A stretch of DNA of 64,000 nucleotides from Brucella sp. BE17 (GCF_039545455.1 NZ_CP154468.1:248001-312000); one strand, 5' to 3'. Counted from the stretch's first letter, positions 16,023-26,713 are shown. The notes: generated from the letters alone by a model not told the origin. Numbers and translations: made by a program.

Positions 16023-17113
16023 GCGATATCGCCGTTGACGAGAAGGTTAATGTGAACATGGCATCGCCACCGGAACCCGTCGCACCCTTAGCGACGCAGA
16101 CCGATATGCTGCGTTCCGCGCGCTTTCGGGTCGAACGGGAAGCGCATTGGCGCAATCTGGATGACCTTGTCACCCGGGCGGAAAAAAGCGGTATATCGTC
16201 ATTGAGCTATGATGAGACCCGCACTCTGGCGACTGAGTATCGTCAGGCGATGAATTCGCTCAGTGTTGCGCGCGATATTTCACTGGATCGGGCTCTGGTC
16301 GCTTATTTGGAAAGCCTGTGTTCGCGCGCCTATCTGGTTGTTTACGCGCCACAGGAAAGTATCGGCGGTCTGATTTCCCGTCTGCTGACCCAAGGCATTC
16401 CGCAAGCGGTGCGCCGCTCCGCCCTGCCTCTTTTTATCGGTTTTCTCGCGCTGCTTTTTGGTTTCGCCGCAGGATACAAGCTGTTCATGCTGGATCCAAG
16501 CTGGTTTTATACGCTGGTGCCACCCGATCTCGGTGATATGCGCACGCCGGAAGCTTCGGCGGATTATCTGCGCAGCACGATTTACGGTAATGAGCGACAT
16601 GAAAGCGACAGGCTCGCGGTGTTCTCTTCGTTTCTGTTCTCTCACAATACAAGAATCGCTATCCTGATCTTCGCGCTTGGCATTTTTCTCGCCGTCCCAA
16701 GCTTCATCCTGACATTCTATAACGGGTTGTTGCTGGGCGCGTTTTTCTCCATGTTCGCGCAAAAGGGGCTCGGATATGATCTGTTTGCCTGGCTATCCAT
16801 TCATGGTGTAACCGAGCTTGCGGCAATTGCGATTGCCTGTGCGGGCGGGGCGCGGCTGGGGCTCGCCGTCTTGTTGCCGGGGCAACGAAGCCGCCGTGAT
16901 GCTCTGCGCCATCAGGCGCATGATGCGGTCAAGCTGTTCATTCTGGCAGGCATCATGTTGGTCGCCGCAGCTTTCATCGAGGGCTTTTTGCGACAACTGG
17001 TACAGGAACCCGTCTGGCGGCTGGTCATTGGCTGGGGAATGGGAGCGTTCTGGCTGAGCTGGCTTTTACTTTGCGGCAGGGAAAACAAAGCCGCAAATGA
17101 GGCGCACGCATGA
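16019..17113 (+). CDS. SpoIIM / DUF95 family membrane protein
   Basis: 364 residues. A cytoplasmic N-terminal part rich in helices (WRNLDDLVTRAEKSG, SYDETRTLATEYRQ) is followed by several membrane helices with the SpoIIM-family features FLFSHNTRIAILIFALG and LSIHGVTELAAIAIACAGG. In spore formers SpoIIM acts in forespore engulfment; in non-sporulating bacteria its relatives are unexplained and lie beside MoxR/DUF58 and RDD genes, as here. It overlaps both neighbours by 4 bases (ATGA), a sign of tight translational coupling. Confidence 0.88.
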   Translation: MSDIAVDEKVNVNMASPPEPVAPLATQTDMLRSARFRVEREAHWRNLDDLVTRAEKSGISSLSYDETRTLATEYRQAMNSLSVARDISLDRALVAYLESLCSRAYLVVYAPQESIGGLISRLLTQGIPQAVRRSALPLFIGFLALLFGFAAGYKLFMLDPSWFYTLVPPDLGDMRTPEASADYLRSTIYGNERHESDRLAVFSSFLFSHNTRIAILIFALGIFLAVPSFILTFYNGLLLGAFFSMFAQKGLGYDLFAWLSIHGVTELAAIAIACAGGARLGLAVLLPGQRSRRDALRHQAHDAVKLFILAGIMLVAAAFIEGFLRQLVQEPVWRLVIGWGMGAFWLSWLLLCGRENKAANEAHA

Positions 17114-18006
17114 GCAAGGTTGCAGAGAATACGGGCCGTATCGAACAATTTATCCCGCCCGAAGGTGTGCCGATCAGTTTTTCCATCGCCTCGCTTGGAA
17201 GCAGGTTAGGCGCACAACTGCTTGACCTGATCTTCACCTACCTCGTTGTTTATGTCTGCGTTTTGACATTGTTCGTCAGCGGATTGCTGCCATTCGAGGC
17301 GCAGTTCATTCTTGCCATACTGCTCGTGTTCTTTCTGCGTATTCCCTATTATATCCTGTCGGAGATGATCTGGAACGGGCGCACACTCGGCAAGAGGATT
17401 GTCGGTATCCGCGTCATCAACATGAATGGCCGCCGTCTCACCGCACATCAGGTGACGGCGCGAAATCTCATGAAAGAGGTTGAATTCTTCACCCCATTGA
17501 CGATGGTTTTTGCCGCTTCATCCCTTTCAGGCTGGGGCATTGCAATCATGCTGATCTGGGTGAGCGTGATCTTTATCGTTCCAATCGCCAATCGTCGCCG
17601 TCAGCGACTTGGCGACATGATCGCGGGAACGATGGTGGTGGATAATCCACGCTCCGCGTTGTTGTCCGATCTTGCACTGGCCGCGCCCGCTGTCGTGGCT
17701 GATCAGGCCGAATTCGACTTTCTGCCCGAACATCTCGATGTTTACGGAAAATTCGAATTGCAGACATTGGAAGATGTGCTGCGCGATCCGGCAAAAAGCG
17801 CTGACGCGCCTGAGGTTGAGCGTATTGCGCAAACGATTGTCCGCAAGATCCGCTATGATGCGCCCGTCAAGCGCGGCCGCGAACTGGCATTTCTACGCGC
17901 CTTTTATCGGGCTCAGCGCGAACATCTGGAAACCTTGCGCCTGTTCGGCAATCGACGGGAAAACAAGTTCCATCATACGATAAGCGCGGAAAAATCTGCC
18001 GGTTAA
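17110..18006 (+). CDS. RDD family membrane protein
   Basis: 298 residues. The RDD domain starts at SLGSRLGAQLLDLIFTYL (Arg and the two Asp positions adapted) and includes WNGRTLGKRIVGIRVINMNG, its most conserved stretch, plus the closing RRRQRLGDMIAGTMVV. The C-terminal 90 residues are hydrophilic and probably cytoplasmic. RDD proteins are small membrane proteins, some linked to ion transport, but mostly uncharacterised. It is the last gene of the operon and its stop overlaps the end of a convergent small gene by 4 bases. Confidence 0.88.
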   Translation: MSKVAENTGRIEQFIPPEGVPISFSIASLGSRLGAQLLDLIFTYLVVYVCVLTLFVSGLLPFEAQFILAILLVFFLRIPYYILSEMIWNGRTLGKRIVGIRVINMNGRRLTAHQVTARNLMKEVEFFTPLTMVFAASSLSGWGIAIMLIWVSVIFIVPIANRRRQRLGDMIAGTMVVDNPRSALLSDLALAAPAVVADQAEFDFLPEHLDVYGKFELQTLEDVLRDPAKSADAPEVERIAQTIVRKIRYDAPVKRGRELAFLRAFYRAQREHLETLRLFGNRRENKFHHTISAEKSAG

Positions 18007-18302
18007 ACTTCTGCCGACGGCGGAGCAGCGTTGTAATCATAACCGCAATGAGCACATTTTTTACTTGGGATCGGACTGACACGGGAAATCAGTCCCTTGT
18101 TGCTGCGATAGGGGGAGAGGCCACAATCAGGACAATAAAAATATAACTCGCCCGCCACCCAGTGCCCACCAAGGATTATTGCCCCGATTATATAACCAGC
18201 AGCGCCAAGTTCATCGCCTAAAGCAAACAGCCAGTAGGGAAAAGAACATATGACAATTAGAAACCAGATCGAAAAGAGCCATGCCTGTTTATAGAGTGAC
18301 AT
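18003..18302 (-). CDS. Small membrane protein with C-terminal zinc-ribbon-like cysteines
   Basis: 99 residues from ATG 18302. Two hydrophobic helices (LFSIWFLIVICSFPYWLFAL and GYIIGAIILGGHWVAGELYF) are followed by CPDCG and, some 20 residues later, CAHCG, the spacing of a small zinc ribbon. The frame is open a further 20 codons upstream to 18362, but that part lies inside a palindromic repeat, so the shorter form is preferred. I do not recognise the family; the combination suggests a membrane-anchored metal-binding or redox protein. It converges on the RDD gene. Confidence 0.55.
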   Translation of the reverse strand: MSLYKQAWLFSIWFLIVICSFPYWLFALGDELGAAGYIIGAIILGGHWVAGELYFYCPDCGLSPYRSNKGLISRVSPIPSKKCAHCGYDYNAAPPSAEV

Positions 18303-18410
18303 AGAGCATTTCCCATTTACCTTGATTAATAAGCAATACTCTATCCATTTATTGTGACGCATCTTTTCCCGAAAACAATTTCACACTTTTCGGGATGCGC
18401 TCCGGTTTCT
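18303..18410. repeat. Palindromic intergenic repeat element
   Basis: It contains an AGAGCATT...AATACTCT inverted repeat followed by GCATCTTTTCCCGAAAA / TTTTCGGGATGC arms. The 17 bases at 18393-18409 are the exact reverse complement of 14645-14661. The rest of the gap up to gdhA (18411-18673) is AT-rich, contains no convincing gene, and presumably holds the gdhA promoter. Confidence 0.75.
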
Positions 18411-18670
18411 GTGCGGGCTGAATGAAAGCGGAAGCAGGAAGCAACGTTATAACAGTTTACAAGTAAAGCACGAGGGGGGATTAAAATCGTTTCAGATTTG
18501 CGGGGGCGATGCCGTAGTGGGCAATCCGCTCGTGAAATAGGCAAAAATAGCGTTTAGCGATCAATTTAAGAAGATTGTTGCCCAATACCTATTCAAAAAG
18601 CCCAAAAATTATCCTAAACGACAACTGATTTTTTCCTTACGCGAGTCTACCAACCCATTCGGGAGATTAA

Positions 18671-20023
<1,353 letters not shown>

Positions 20024-20038
20024 TGAAACGGACAGGGA

Positions 20039-20065
20039 AGGCGGAGCGACCTGCTCCGCTTTCTC
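20039..20065 (+). terminator. Hairpin after gdhA
   Basis: Stem GCGGAGC (20041-20047) pairs with GCTCCGC (20053-20059) around a 5-base loop and is followed by TTTCTCT. The T tract is interrupted, so strength is moderate. Confidence 0.6.
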
Positions 20066-20174
20066 TCAATAGGACTGCCTCTAACGAGGCTCAAACGCAT
20101 TTGTTCGAGGTCGTGAAACTGTTGGCATTCGGATGAAGCCCGGCCATTTCAGATATCGGTACTTTTAAAAGCAA

Positions 20175-20204
20175 AAATCCCGGACGAAGCCGGGATTTTT
20201 TTGC
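20175..20204. terminator. Bidirectional terminator, mainly for tRNA-Gly
   Basis: AAAATCCCGG pairs with CCGGGATTTT around a short loop; T runs occur on both strands (seven T on plus, five on minus). It stands 18 bases beyond the 3' end of the minus-strand tRNA and can also stop read-through from gdhA. Confidence 0.85.
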
Positions 20205-20221
20205 CTGTCTGATCAGAAAAC

Positions 20222-20296
20222 TGGAGCGGGCGAAGGGATTCGAACCCTCGACCCCAACCTTGGCAAGGTTGTGCTCTACCCCTGAGCTACACCCGC
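20222..20296 (-). tRNA. tRNA-Gly (anticodon GCC)
   Basis: Read on the minus strand, the gene starts GCGGGTGTAGCTCAG and ends with encoded CCA. The acceptor stem GCGGGTG/CGCCCGC pairs fully, the anticodon loop is CTTGCCAAG-type with GCC, and the T arm GGTTCGAATCC is standard. No intron. A strong terminator follows it. Confidence 0.97.
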
Positions 20297-20583
20297 TCGC
20301 GCCAGCCAGCCTCATTTTGATGCTGTCTCATCAGGCAGGCGCTATATGAACCAAGCTTTTTGCGAATGCAACAGGCAAATGACGAGAAATAAGAATTTCC
20401 CGATTTTATTGCGCTGTGCGGTTTAAGGCGAGCCGTATGCGGGGAAGCGGCAGAGTTTGTAAACGAAAGCGCGGTATTCGCTCTGCCGCATTCTAATGAA
20501 AGCATCAAATCTGCGTTTCAATGGTTACGATGGTAGGCAGTTGGGCTATAAGCTTTGTGTAATTCGCATCGAATAATCACGGA

Positions 20584-21117
20584 ATGGATCGGATCATGGG
20601 GCTCTCGCCGAAGGAACTTGTCGATTATCTGGCAAAACAGGGTATTGAGACGTCGACGGTGGAACATCCGCCTCTGTTTACAGTCGCTGATTCTCAAACA
20701 CTTCGCGGTGAAGTTCCGGGTGGACACACAAAAAACCTGTTCCTGAAGGATAAGAAGGATAATTTCTTTCTCGTTACCGTGGAAGAAGATGCCGTCGTCG
20801 ATTTGAAATCCATCCATCCGGTGATCGGTGCCGCAAGCCGTGTTTCGTTCGGCAAGCCGGAAAAGCTGATGGAGTATCTCGGTGTCATTCCGGGATCCGT
20901 CTCAGTCTTCGGTGCTATCAACGACCGGGATCATCGCGTACAGGTCATTCTGGACGCCGCATTGATGAAATATGATATCATCAATGCGCACCCGCTGACC
21001 AATGAGGCGACCACCAGCATCCGGCGCGATGACCTTCTCGCTTTCCTCAAATCGATCGGCCACGAACCACGTATTCTCGCGGTATCGCAAGCAGCGAAGT
21101 CAGAAGAAACGATATAG
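20584..21117 (+). CDS. YbaK/ProX-type aminoacyl-tRNA deacylase
   Basis: 177 residues of the YbaK/EbsC superfamily. The typical stretch HTKNLFLKDKKDNFFLVTV is present, with the substrate-pocket residues GVIPGSVSVFGAINDRDHRVQVILD. The N-terminal part (LVDYLAKQGIETSTVEHPPLFTV) and overall length fit the free-standing prolyl-tRNA deacylase (ProX/PrdX) that hydrolyses misacylated tRNA(Pro). ATG 20584 is given; ATG 20596 is an alternative, and neither has a strong ribosome site. About 95 bases separate it from the next gene. Confidence 0.88.
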   Translation: MDRIMGLSPKELVDYLAKQGIETSTVEHPPLFTVADSQTLRGEVPGGHTKNLFLKDKKDNFFLVTVEEDAVVDLKSIHPVIGAASRVSFGKPEKLMEYLGVIPGSVSVFGAINDRDHRVQVILDAALMKYDIINAHPLTNEATTSIRRDDLLAFLKSIGHEPRILAVSQAAKSEETI

Positions 21118-21212
21118 GTTTACGTCTTGAAATCGCGCAAGGCAGACACAAACTGAAAGAACGAAGCCGGTGGTGAGAAACGCCTGAAACCGGAACAGAC
21201 GAGGGATATTTT

Positions 21213-22175
21213 ATGACCAGCCAGAACAATCCTTACGCCAATGCGGGCGGCCAGATGTCGGCTAATATTTCTTTTGGTTCCGCGACGACAGCCCCTGTCG
21301 CGTCGGGGCTGATTAAGGACACAACGACGGCGGGATTTCAGGCTGACGTGATCGCTGAATCGCGCAAGCAGCCAGTGCTTGTGGATTTCTGGGCACCCTG
21401 GTGCGGCCCATGCAAGCAGTTGACGCCGATCATCGAAAAGTCGGTCAACGAGGCGGGTGGTGCCGTCAAGCTGGTTAAGATGAATATCGACGATCATCCG
21501 TCCATTCCCGGGCAGCTCGGCATCCAATCCATTCCTGCTGTGATCGCCTTCGTTGACGGTCAGCCGGTGGATGGTTTCATGGGTGCCCAGCCTGAATCCA
21601 AGGTCAAGGAATTTATCGCCAAACTAGGCGGTCCGAGCGATCAGGAAGCCGCAATTTCCGATGCCATCGCAGCCGGTAACGAACTGCTGGCGGCCGGTGA
21701 ATTCGTTCAGGCGGGCGAAATTTTCAATTCTGTTCTTCAGGTCGTGCCGGATAATCTCGATGCGGTCGTCGGGCTTGCGACCTGTATTCTGGAATCCGGG
21801 GATGAGCAAAAGGCACGCGAAATACTGGAGAGTGTGAGTGCAGACAAGCGCGAGGCGGCAGCCGTTCGCGCACTGGAAGCAAAGCTTGCGCTTGCCGATC
21901 AGGTCAAGCTGATCGGTGATCCGGTTGAACTGGAGCGGCGTATTCAGCTTGACGCCAATGACTATCAGGCGCGGTTCGATCTGGCGCATGTGCGCAATGC
22001 ACAAGGACGGCGCGACGATGCGGCCAATGAATTGCTGGCGATCATGAAGGCGGACCGCGCGTGGAACGATGACGGCGCGCGCAAGCAGTTGTTGCAGTTT
22101 TTCGAAGCCTGGGGCAACGCTGATGCTGCGACCCTTGCAGCGCGCCGCAAGTTGTCCTCGCTCCTGTTTTCTTGA
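21213..22175 (+). CDS. Thioredoxin-TPR co-chaperone, YbbN/CnoX-like
   Basis: 320 residues. After a 45-residue low-complexity leader comes a thioredoxin domain with the active site WAPWCGPCKQL and the cis-proline loop GIQSIPAVIAFVDG; the C-terminal half is a helical TPR region (LAAGEFVQAGEIFNSVLQVVPDN, QARFDLAHVRNAQGRRDDAANELL). This domain order matches YbbN, which assists GroEL/DnaK folding under oxidative stress. In the E. coli protein the motif is not CxxC, whereas here both cysteines remain, so real disulfide exchange is possible. It is followed 27 bases later by the Lon-N domain gene, probably in one operon. Confidence 0.9.
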   Translation: MTSQNNPYANAGGQMSANISFGSATTAPVASGLIKDTTTAGFQADVIAESRKQPVLVDFWAPWCGPCKQLTPIIEKSVNEAGGAVKLVKMNIDDHPSIPGQLGIQSIPAVIAFVDGQPVDGFMGAQPESKVKEFIAKLGGPSDQEAAISDAIAAGNELLAAGEFVQAGEIFNSVLQVVPDNLDAVVGLATCILESGDEQKAREILESVSADKREAAAVRALEAKLALADQVKLIGDPVELERRIQLDANDYQARFDLAHVRNAQGRRDDAANELLAIMKADRAWNDDGARKQLLQFFEAWGNADAATLAARRKLSSLLFS

Positions 22176-22202
22176 GAGAACAAGCCGCAAAGGGAGGTTG
22201 CA

Positions 22203-22898
22203 ATGCAGGTTGGCAATGCTCGTTATCGAACGGGCGACGACATACCGGATCAGGTGCCGGTGTTCCCCTTAAAGGGAGCGCTGCTTCTACCTGGCGGTCA
22301 ACTTCCACTCAATATTTTTGAGCCACGCTATCTGGAAATGGTCGAGCACGCGCTGGCGGGTAAACGCATTATCGGCATGATCCAGCCCCGTATCGAGGGC
22401 GATGACGATGAGGCCGTGGCGCAACTCGATGAAACGGTCAACCCGCCGTTGAGCACTGTCGGTTGCCTTGGCCGCATCACCACCTATGCCGAGACTGGCG
22501 ATGGACGTCTCCTCATCACCTTGCAAGGCATCTGTCGTTTCCGGGTGCGCGAGGAGGTCAATTGCCGCTCACCCTATCGCCAGTGCCAAATCATACCTTT
22601 TTTGGCCGATCTCGAAGAAACACGTGATGCTGGCGAGATCGACCGTGAGGCGCTTTTGCAGGCGTTTCGTGATTATCTTGAAGCCCATAATCTGGAAGCG
22701 GACTGGGACAATATTGCACGTGCTGGCAATGAAACGCTCGTCAACGCGTTGTCGATCATGTCGCCTTTCAGCCCGGCTGAAAAACAGGCATTGCTGGAAG
22801 CGCCTGATCTCACGACCCGTGCCGCGACGCTGATCGCTATCACCGAAATGGTTCTGGCCAAGGAAAAAGACAATGATTTCGGCTCGCGACTGCAATGA
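22203..22898 (+). CDS. Lon N-terminal (LON substrate-binding) domain protein
   Basis: 231 residues. [31 protein letters not shown] is the typical beginning of the LON/PUA-like domain; no AAA+ or protease part follows, so it is a stand-alone LON domain protein, annotated in many Alphaproteobacteria as peptidase S16-like. It is unlikely to cleave protein itself and may bind substrate. GGGAGG precedes the ATG. It lies between the YbbN-like chaperone and a Trm112-like gene, a frequent neighbourhood in Rhizobiales. Confidence 0.9.
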   Translation: MQVGNARYRTGDDIPDQVPVFPLKGALLLPGGQLPLNIFEPRYLEMVEHALAGKRIIGMIQPRIEGDDDEAVAQLDETVNPPLSTVGCLGRITTYAETGDGRLLITLQGICRFRVREEVNCRSPYRQCQIIPFLADLEETRDAGEIDREALLQAFRDYLEAHNLEADWDNIARAGNETLVNALSIMSPFSPAEKQALLEAPDLTTRAATLIAITEMVLAKEKDNDFGSRLQ

Positions 22899-22911
22899 AG
22901 GAGTGGCGATA

Positions 22912-23124
22912 ATGGACAACAAAGTCAAAAGTACAGAAATAGATGTCCGTCTTCTCGAACTCTTGGTCTGCCCGTTGACCAAGGGGCCGCTGGAATATGA
23001 TGCCGCACGATCCGAGCTTGTTTCACACAAAGCGCGGCTTGCTTATCCGGTGCGCGGCGGCATCCCGATCATGCTGCCGTCGGAAGCACGCACGATCGAT
23101 GCGAATGAAGGCAAAAACAGCTGA
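22912..23124 (+). CDS. Trm112/YcaR-like small protein
   Basis: 70 residues. [17 protein letters not shown] and the ending [16 protein letters not shown] are the signature of the Trm112/YcaR (DUF343) family. In eukaryotes Trm112 activates methyltransferases; the bacterial small proteins are less well defined. Only one cysteine remains of the possible zinc site. Start ATG 22912 is preferred to an upstream in-frame codon because AAGGAG (22896-22901) precedes it. It begins 13 bases after the LON gene and is probably co-transcribed. Confidence 0.88.
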   Translation: MDNKVKSTEIDVRLLELLVCPLTKGPLEYDAARSELVSHKARLAYPVRGGIPIMLPSEARTIDANEGKNS

Positions 23125-23307
23125 TAGTCTTGCCGCGATGGTTATTTAATTTCCTACATTCCGGTAAAAATTTTCATTAATTTCATTGCTGCTTGTTGTT
23201 GCCTGCCCTGAGCCGGAGTTCTATAAGGCTTACGGAACAGTTTTGACCGTCAGGAGCAAGCCGCTCGTTTGCTTCTATTTCTAGTTTAAAAACAGAGGCA
23301 TGGCATC

Positions 23308-24417
23308 ATGGCATCGCGCAAACTTTTTCTTCTGCCCGGCGACGGGATCGGCCCCGAAGCGATGGCGGAAGTCCGCAAGATTATCGCTTTTCTCAATTCG
23401 GATCTGAAACTGGGTTTCGAAACTGATGAGGGACTTGTCGGCGGCTGTGCTTATGATGCGCATGGCAAGGCGATTTCCGACGCGGATATGGAAAAGGCTA
23501 TTGCCGCTGATGCCGTTCTGTTTGGTGCGGTGGGCGGGCCGAAATGGGATGATGTCCCTTATGAAGTGCGCCCGGAAGCCGGACTGCTGCGTTTGCGCAA
23601 GGACATGGAGCTTTATGCAAATCTGCGTCCGGCCATTTGTTACCCGGCATTGGCGCAATCCTCCTCGCTCAAGCCCGAAGTGGTCGAGGGGCTGGACATT
23701 CTCATCGTGCGTGAATTGACTGGCGGCGTCTATTTCGGTGAACCGAAAGAAATCATCGACCTCGGTAACGGCCAGAAGCGCGGCATCGACACGCAGGTTT
23801 ACGATACCTACGAAATTGAACGCATTGCCGATGTGGCTTTCGAGCTGGCGCGCACGCGCCGCAACAAGGTCACTTCGATGGAAAAGCGCAATGTCATGAA
23901 ATCGGGCGTGCTCTGGAATCAGGTCGTAACCGCGCGTCACAAGGAAAAGCATGGCGAGGTCGAGCTCGATCACATGCTGGCGGATGCCGGCGGCATGCAG
24001 CTCGTGCGCTGGCCAAAGCAGTTTGATGTTATCGTCACCGACAATCTTTTTGGTGACATGCTTTCAGATGTTGCCGCCATGCTGACAGGCTCGCTTGGCA
24101 TGTTGCCTTCCGCGTCTCTGGGTGCGGCTGATGCGAAGAGCGGTAAGCGCAAGGCGCTCTATGAGCCGGTGCATGGCTCGGCACCCGACATTGCGGGTAA
24201 AGGGATCGCCAATCCGATCGCCATGATTGCTTCGCTTGCGATGTGCTTGCGCTATTCGTTCAATCTGGTGGCCGAGGCCGACCGTCTGGAAACAGCGATT
24301 GCCGGTGTCCTTGATGAAGGGCTGCGCACCGCCGATATTTGGTCGGAAGGTACCAAACAGATCACAACAGGCGAAATGGGTGATGCGATCCTTGGAAAGT
24401 TCAAGGCCTTGTCCTGA
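23308..24417 (+). CDS. leuB: 3-Isopropylmalate dehydrogenase
   Basis: 369 residues, normal length. It starts [16 protein letters not shown]; substrate residues lie in [17 protein letters not shown] and [12 protein letters not shown], and the NAD site in [18 protein letters not shown]. It oxidatively decarboxylates 3-isopropylmalate in leucine synthesis. It is alone: 183 bases of non-coding DNA precede it and a strong terminator follows. The small isomerase subunit leuD is 6.6 kb away on the other strand, so the leu genes are dispersed. Confidence 0.96.
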   Translation: MASRKLFLLPGDGIGPEAMAEVRKIIAFLNSDLKLGFETDEGLVGGCAYDAHGKAISDADMEKAIAADAVLFGAVGGPKWDDVPYEVRPEAGLLRLRKDMELYANLRPAICYPALAQSSSLKPEVVEGLDILIVRELTGGVYFGEPKEIIDLGNGQKRGIDTQVYDTYEIERIADVAFELARTRRNKVTSMEKRNVMKSGVLWNQVVTARHKEKHGEVELDHMLADAGGMQLVRWPKQFDVIVTDNLFGDMLSDVAAMLTGSLGMLPSASLGAADAKSGKRKALYEPVHGSAPDIAGKGIANPIAMIASLAMCLRYSFNLVAEADRLETAIAGVLDEGLRTADIWSEGTKQITTGEMGDAILGKFKALS

Positions 24418-24445
24418 TCGAATTTCCCTATGGATTATGAAAACA

Positions 24446-24473
24446 AAAACGCCGCCCGAAAGGGCGGCGTTTC
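24446..24473. terminator. Shared terminator between leuB and the MFS gene
   Basis: AACGCCGCCC (24448-24457) pairs perfectly with GGGCGGCGTT (24462-24471) around a GAAA loop; A-rich and T-rich flanks allow it to work for both converging genes. Confidence 0.85.
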
Positions 24474-24494
24474 TGGTTGTCAGCGGAAGAGCGA

Positions 24495-26384
24495 TTATTC
24501 CACCTTGTTCAGATCGACATCCTTGGTTTCCTTGACGAACAGAATGCCAATGACGAGTGTTATGGTTGCAATGATGATTGGATACCAGAGGCCATAATAA
24601 ATATCCCCCTTAGCCGCGCTCATTGCAAAGACGGTTGCTGGCAGAAGGCCACCGAACCAGCCATTACCGATATGATATGGTAAAGACATACCGGTATAAC
24701 GGATGCGGGTCGGGAACATTTCGACAAGGATCGCAGCAATCGGGCCATAAACCATTGTGACATAGATCACGAGTACAGTGAGAATGGCGATGGTCATAAC
24801 CCAGTTGATCCGATCCGGATCCGCAACCATCTTGAATGCCCCTGCATTCGGGATGGTATAGACGGCTTGTTCGGGTAGAGCAGCCGCATCAGCTTCAGCC
24901 TGCGTCAAAATTTTGTTCTTGACGAGATCTGCGCTTGCTAATGTTGTTTTTTCACCCGCTCTGATAGCATCGGCATTTAGTTCCAATTCCGGATTGGATG
25001 CTATGAACGCTTCAAGCTGGGAATCTGCAACCTTTGCCGGGCTGCGGACCAGTGGCCAGCCAGCTTTTTGCAAAGCCAGATTGATGTCATGGGTGAGTGC
25101 AGCCTGTCTGGCAGGAGCGTTCGTTCCTTCCTGAACCGCGTCAAAAGATGTGATCGTTGCATCACCAATTTTAACGGTTGCAGGCTGTCCGGCTGGCCCC
25201 TCGACAACATCATAAGGTACGGCACTGCGTGACAAAAAGCTCGTGGCAAGATCGCAAGAGCTGGTGAACTTGGCTGTGCCGGTTGCATTAAACTGGAAGT
25301 TACAATCGCCGGGGGCTGCTGTAACTGTTGCGCGGATCGTTTGTTCAGCCTGAGCAAGTGCGGGATTTGCGGCATGCGTCAGAGCTTTGAACAGCGGGAA
25401 GTAGGTCAAGATGGCCAACAACAAACCAGCCATGATGATTGGCTTGCGTCCGATCTTGTCTGAAAGCCAGCCAAACACGACGAAGAAACCAGTACCAAGA
25501 ATAAGCGCTGTCGCCACCATGATATTTGCAGACTGATTTTCAACTTTGAGCACATTTTGCAGGAAAAACAATGCGTAGAACTGACCGCAATACCAGACAA
25601 CGGCCTGGCCTGCTGTCAGGCCGAAAAGGGCGATAAGGGCAATTTTCGCATTTTTCCACTGACCAAAGGCTTCGGAAAGGGGGGCTTTTGATGTTTTCCC
25701 TTCTTCCTTCATTCTCTTGAATGCTGGCGATTCATTCATCTGCAAACGAATCCAGACAGAAACACCAAGCAGGAAAATTGAGAAGATAAACGGAATACGC
25801 CAGCCCCATGCGGCAAATGACTCTGTCGTCATAATGTTCTGAACGCTGAGAATCACCATCAACGACAGAAACAGGCCGAGTGTGGCCGTGGTTTGAATCC
25901 ATGAAGTATAAAAACCGCGCCGGCCGTTGGGCGCATGTTCGGCAACATAGGTTGCAGCGCCGCCGTATTCACCGCCGAGCGCCAGTCCCTGCAACATGCG
26001 CAGAATGATCAGGATTGTCGGTGCGATGATGCCCAATGTGGCCGAACCAGGAAGAATGCCGACAAGGAATGTCGATGCGCCCATGATGACGATGGTGATG
26101 AGAAAAGTATATTTTCTGCCCACAAGGTCACCGATGCGGCCAAAGAAAAGTGCACCAAACGGGCGCACCAGAAAACCTGCAGCAAAAGCCAGTAAGACAA
26201 AGATGTTTCGTGTTGTTTCTGGATATTCATTGAAGAACGCTGCGCCGATGAAGGCAGCGAGTGTTCCATACAGATAAAAATCATACCATTCAAAAACAGT
26301 TCCAAGCGATGATGCAAAGATAACCTTGCGCTCTTCGCGTGTCATTTTTTTTGTACCGGAATCGGCACTTGAAGAAACTGCCAT
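24495..26384 (-). CDS. MFS metabolite:proton symporter with a large inserted domain
   Basis: 629 residues from ATG 26384, which has GGGAGGA upstream. The first 355 and last 105 residues are a normal metabolite:H+ symporter (MHS-type: FEWYDFYLYGT, GRIGDLVGRKYTF, RMLQGLALGGEYGGAATYVAEHA, FPTRIRYTGMSLPYHIGNGWFGGLLP). Between them lie about 160 hydrophilic residues (about 24810-25320), containing GDCNFQFNATG, SSCDLATSFLS and the charged helix AEADAAALPEQ. Relatives such as ShiA, KgtP and ProP have about 430-450 residues and no such insert. From topology the insert should face the periplasm, and it contains two cysteines. The substrate is unknown; dicarboxylates or aromatic acids are typical. Confidence 0.88.
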   Translation of the reverse strand: MAVSSSADSGTKKMTREERKVIFASSLGTVFEWYDFYLYGTLAAFIGAAFFNEYPETTRNIFVLLAFAAGFLVRPFGALFFGRIGDLVGRKYTFLITIVIMGASTFLVGILPGSATLGIIAPTILIILRMLQGLALGGEYGGAATYVAEHAPNGRRGFYTSWIQTTATLGLFLSLMVILSVQNIMTTESFAAWGWRIPFIFSIFLLGVSVWIRLQMNESPAFKRMKEEGKTSKAPLSEAFGQWKNAKIALIALFGLTAGQAVVWYCGQFYALFFLQNVLKVENQSANIMVATALILGTGFFVVFGWLSDKIGRKPIIMAGLLLAILTYFPLFKALTHAANPALAQAEQTIRATVTAAPGDCNFQFNATGTAKFTSSCDLATSFLSRSAVPYDVVEGPAGQPATVKIGDATITSFDAVQEGTNAPARQAALTHDINLALQKAGWPLVRSPAKVADSQLEAFIASNPELELNADAIRAGEKTTLASADLVKNKILTQAEADAAALPEQAVYTIPNAGAFKMVADPDRINWVMTIAILTVLVIYVTMVYGPIAAILVEMFPTRIRYTGMSLPYHIGNGWFGGLLPATVFAMSAAKGDIYYGLWYPIIIATITLVIGILFVKETKDVDLNKVE

Positions 26385-26713
26385 TAATCTGTCCTCCCAA
26401 ACAGAACTATATAAAACGGACTTCTCATTTCGTTCCTGATGGGGGAAATACCCGACAAGAGAAATATTGAGCAAATGAGATCCGTCCAATGCGCCGCACC
26501 GCTTTCCTCTCAGCGAACAACGCTCTCTACACACTTGCATGATGAACTGAAAATGCAGATTCGGGGAGTAAGTCTTTAGTATGAGACAGGTTTGACAGTG
26601 CCGGAATGCCGCTTTCTTTATGAAACTAGCAAAAAATATGCTTCTTGCGATCGCTGATAATTGACTCCCTGCATAAAGCGCGTAAAAGCAAACTCGAACG
26701 AAGGAGAACTCGC
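26385..26713. other. Non-coding region before the asd leader
   Basis: This stretch of about 330 bases between the divergent MFS gene and the asd leader peptide contains no convincing gene. It should hold both promoters. I did not identify a clear operator. Confidence 0.5.
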
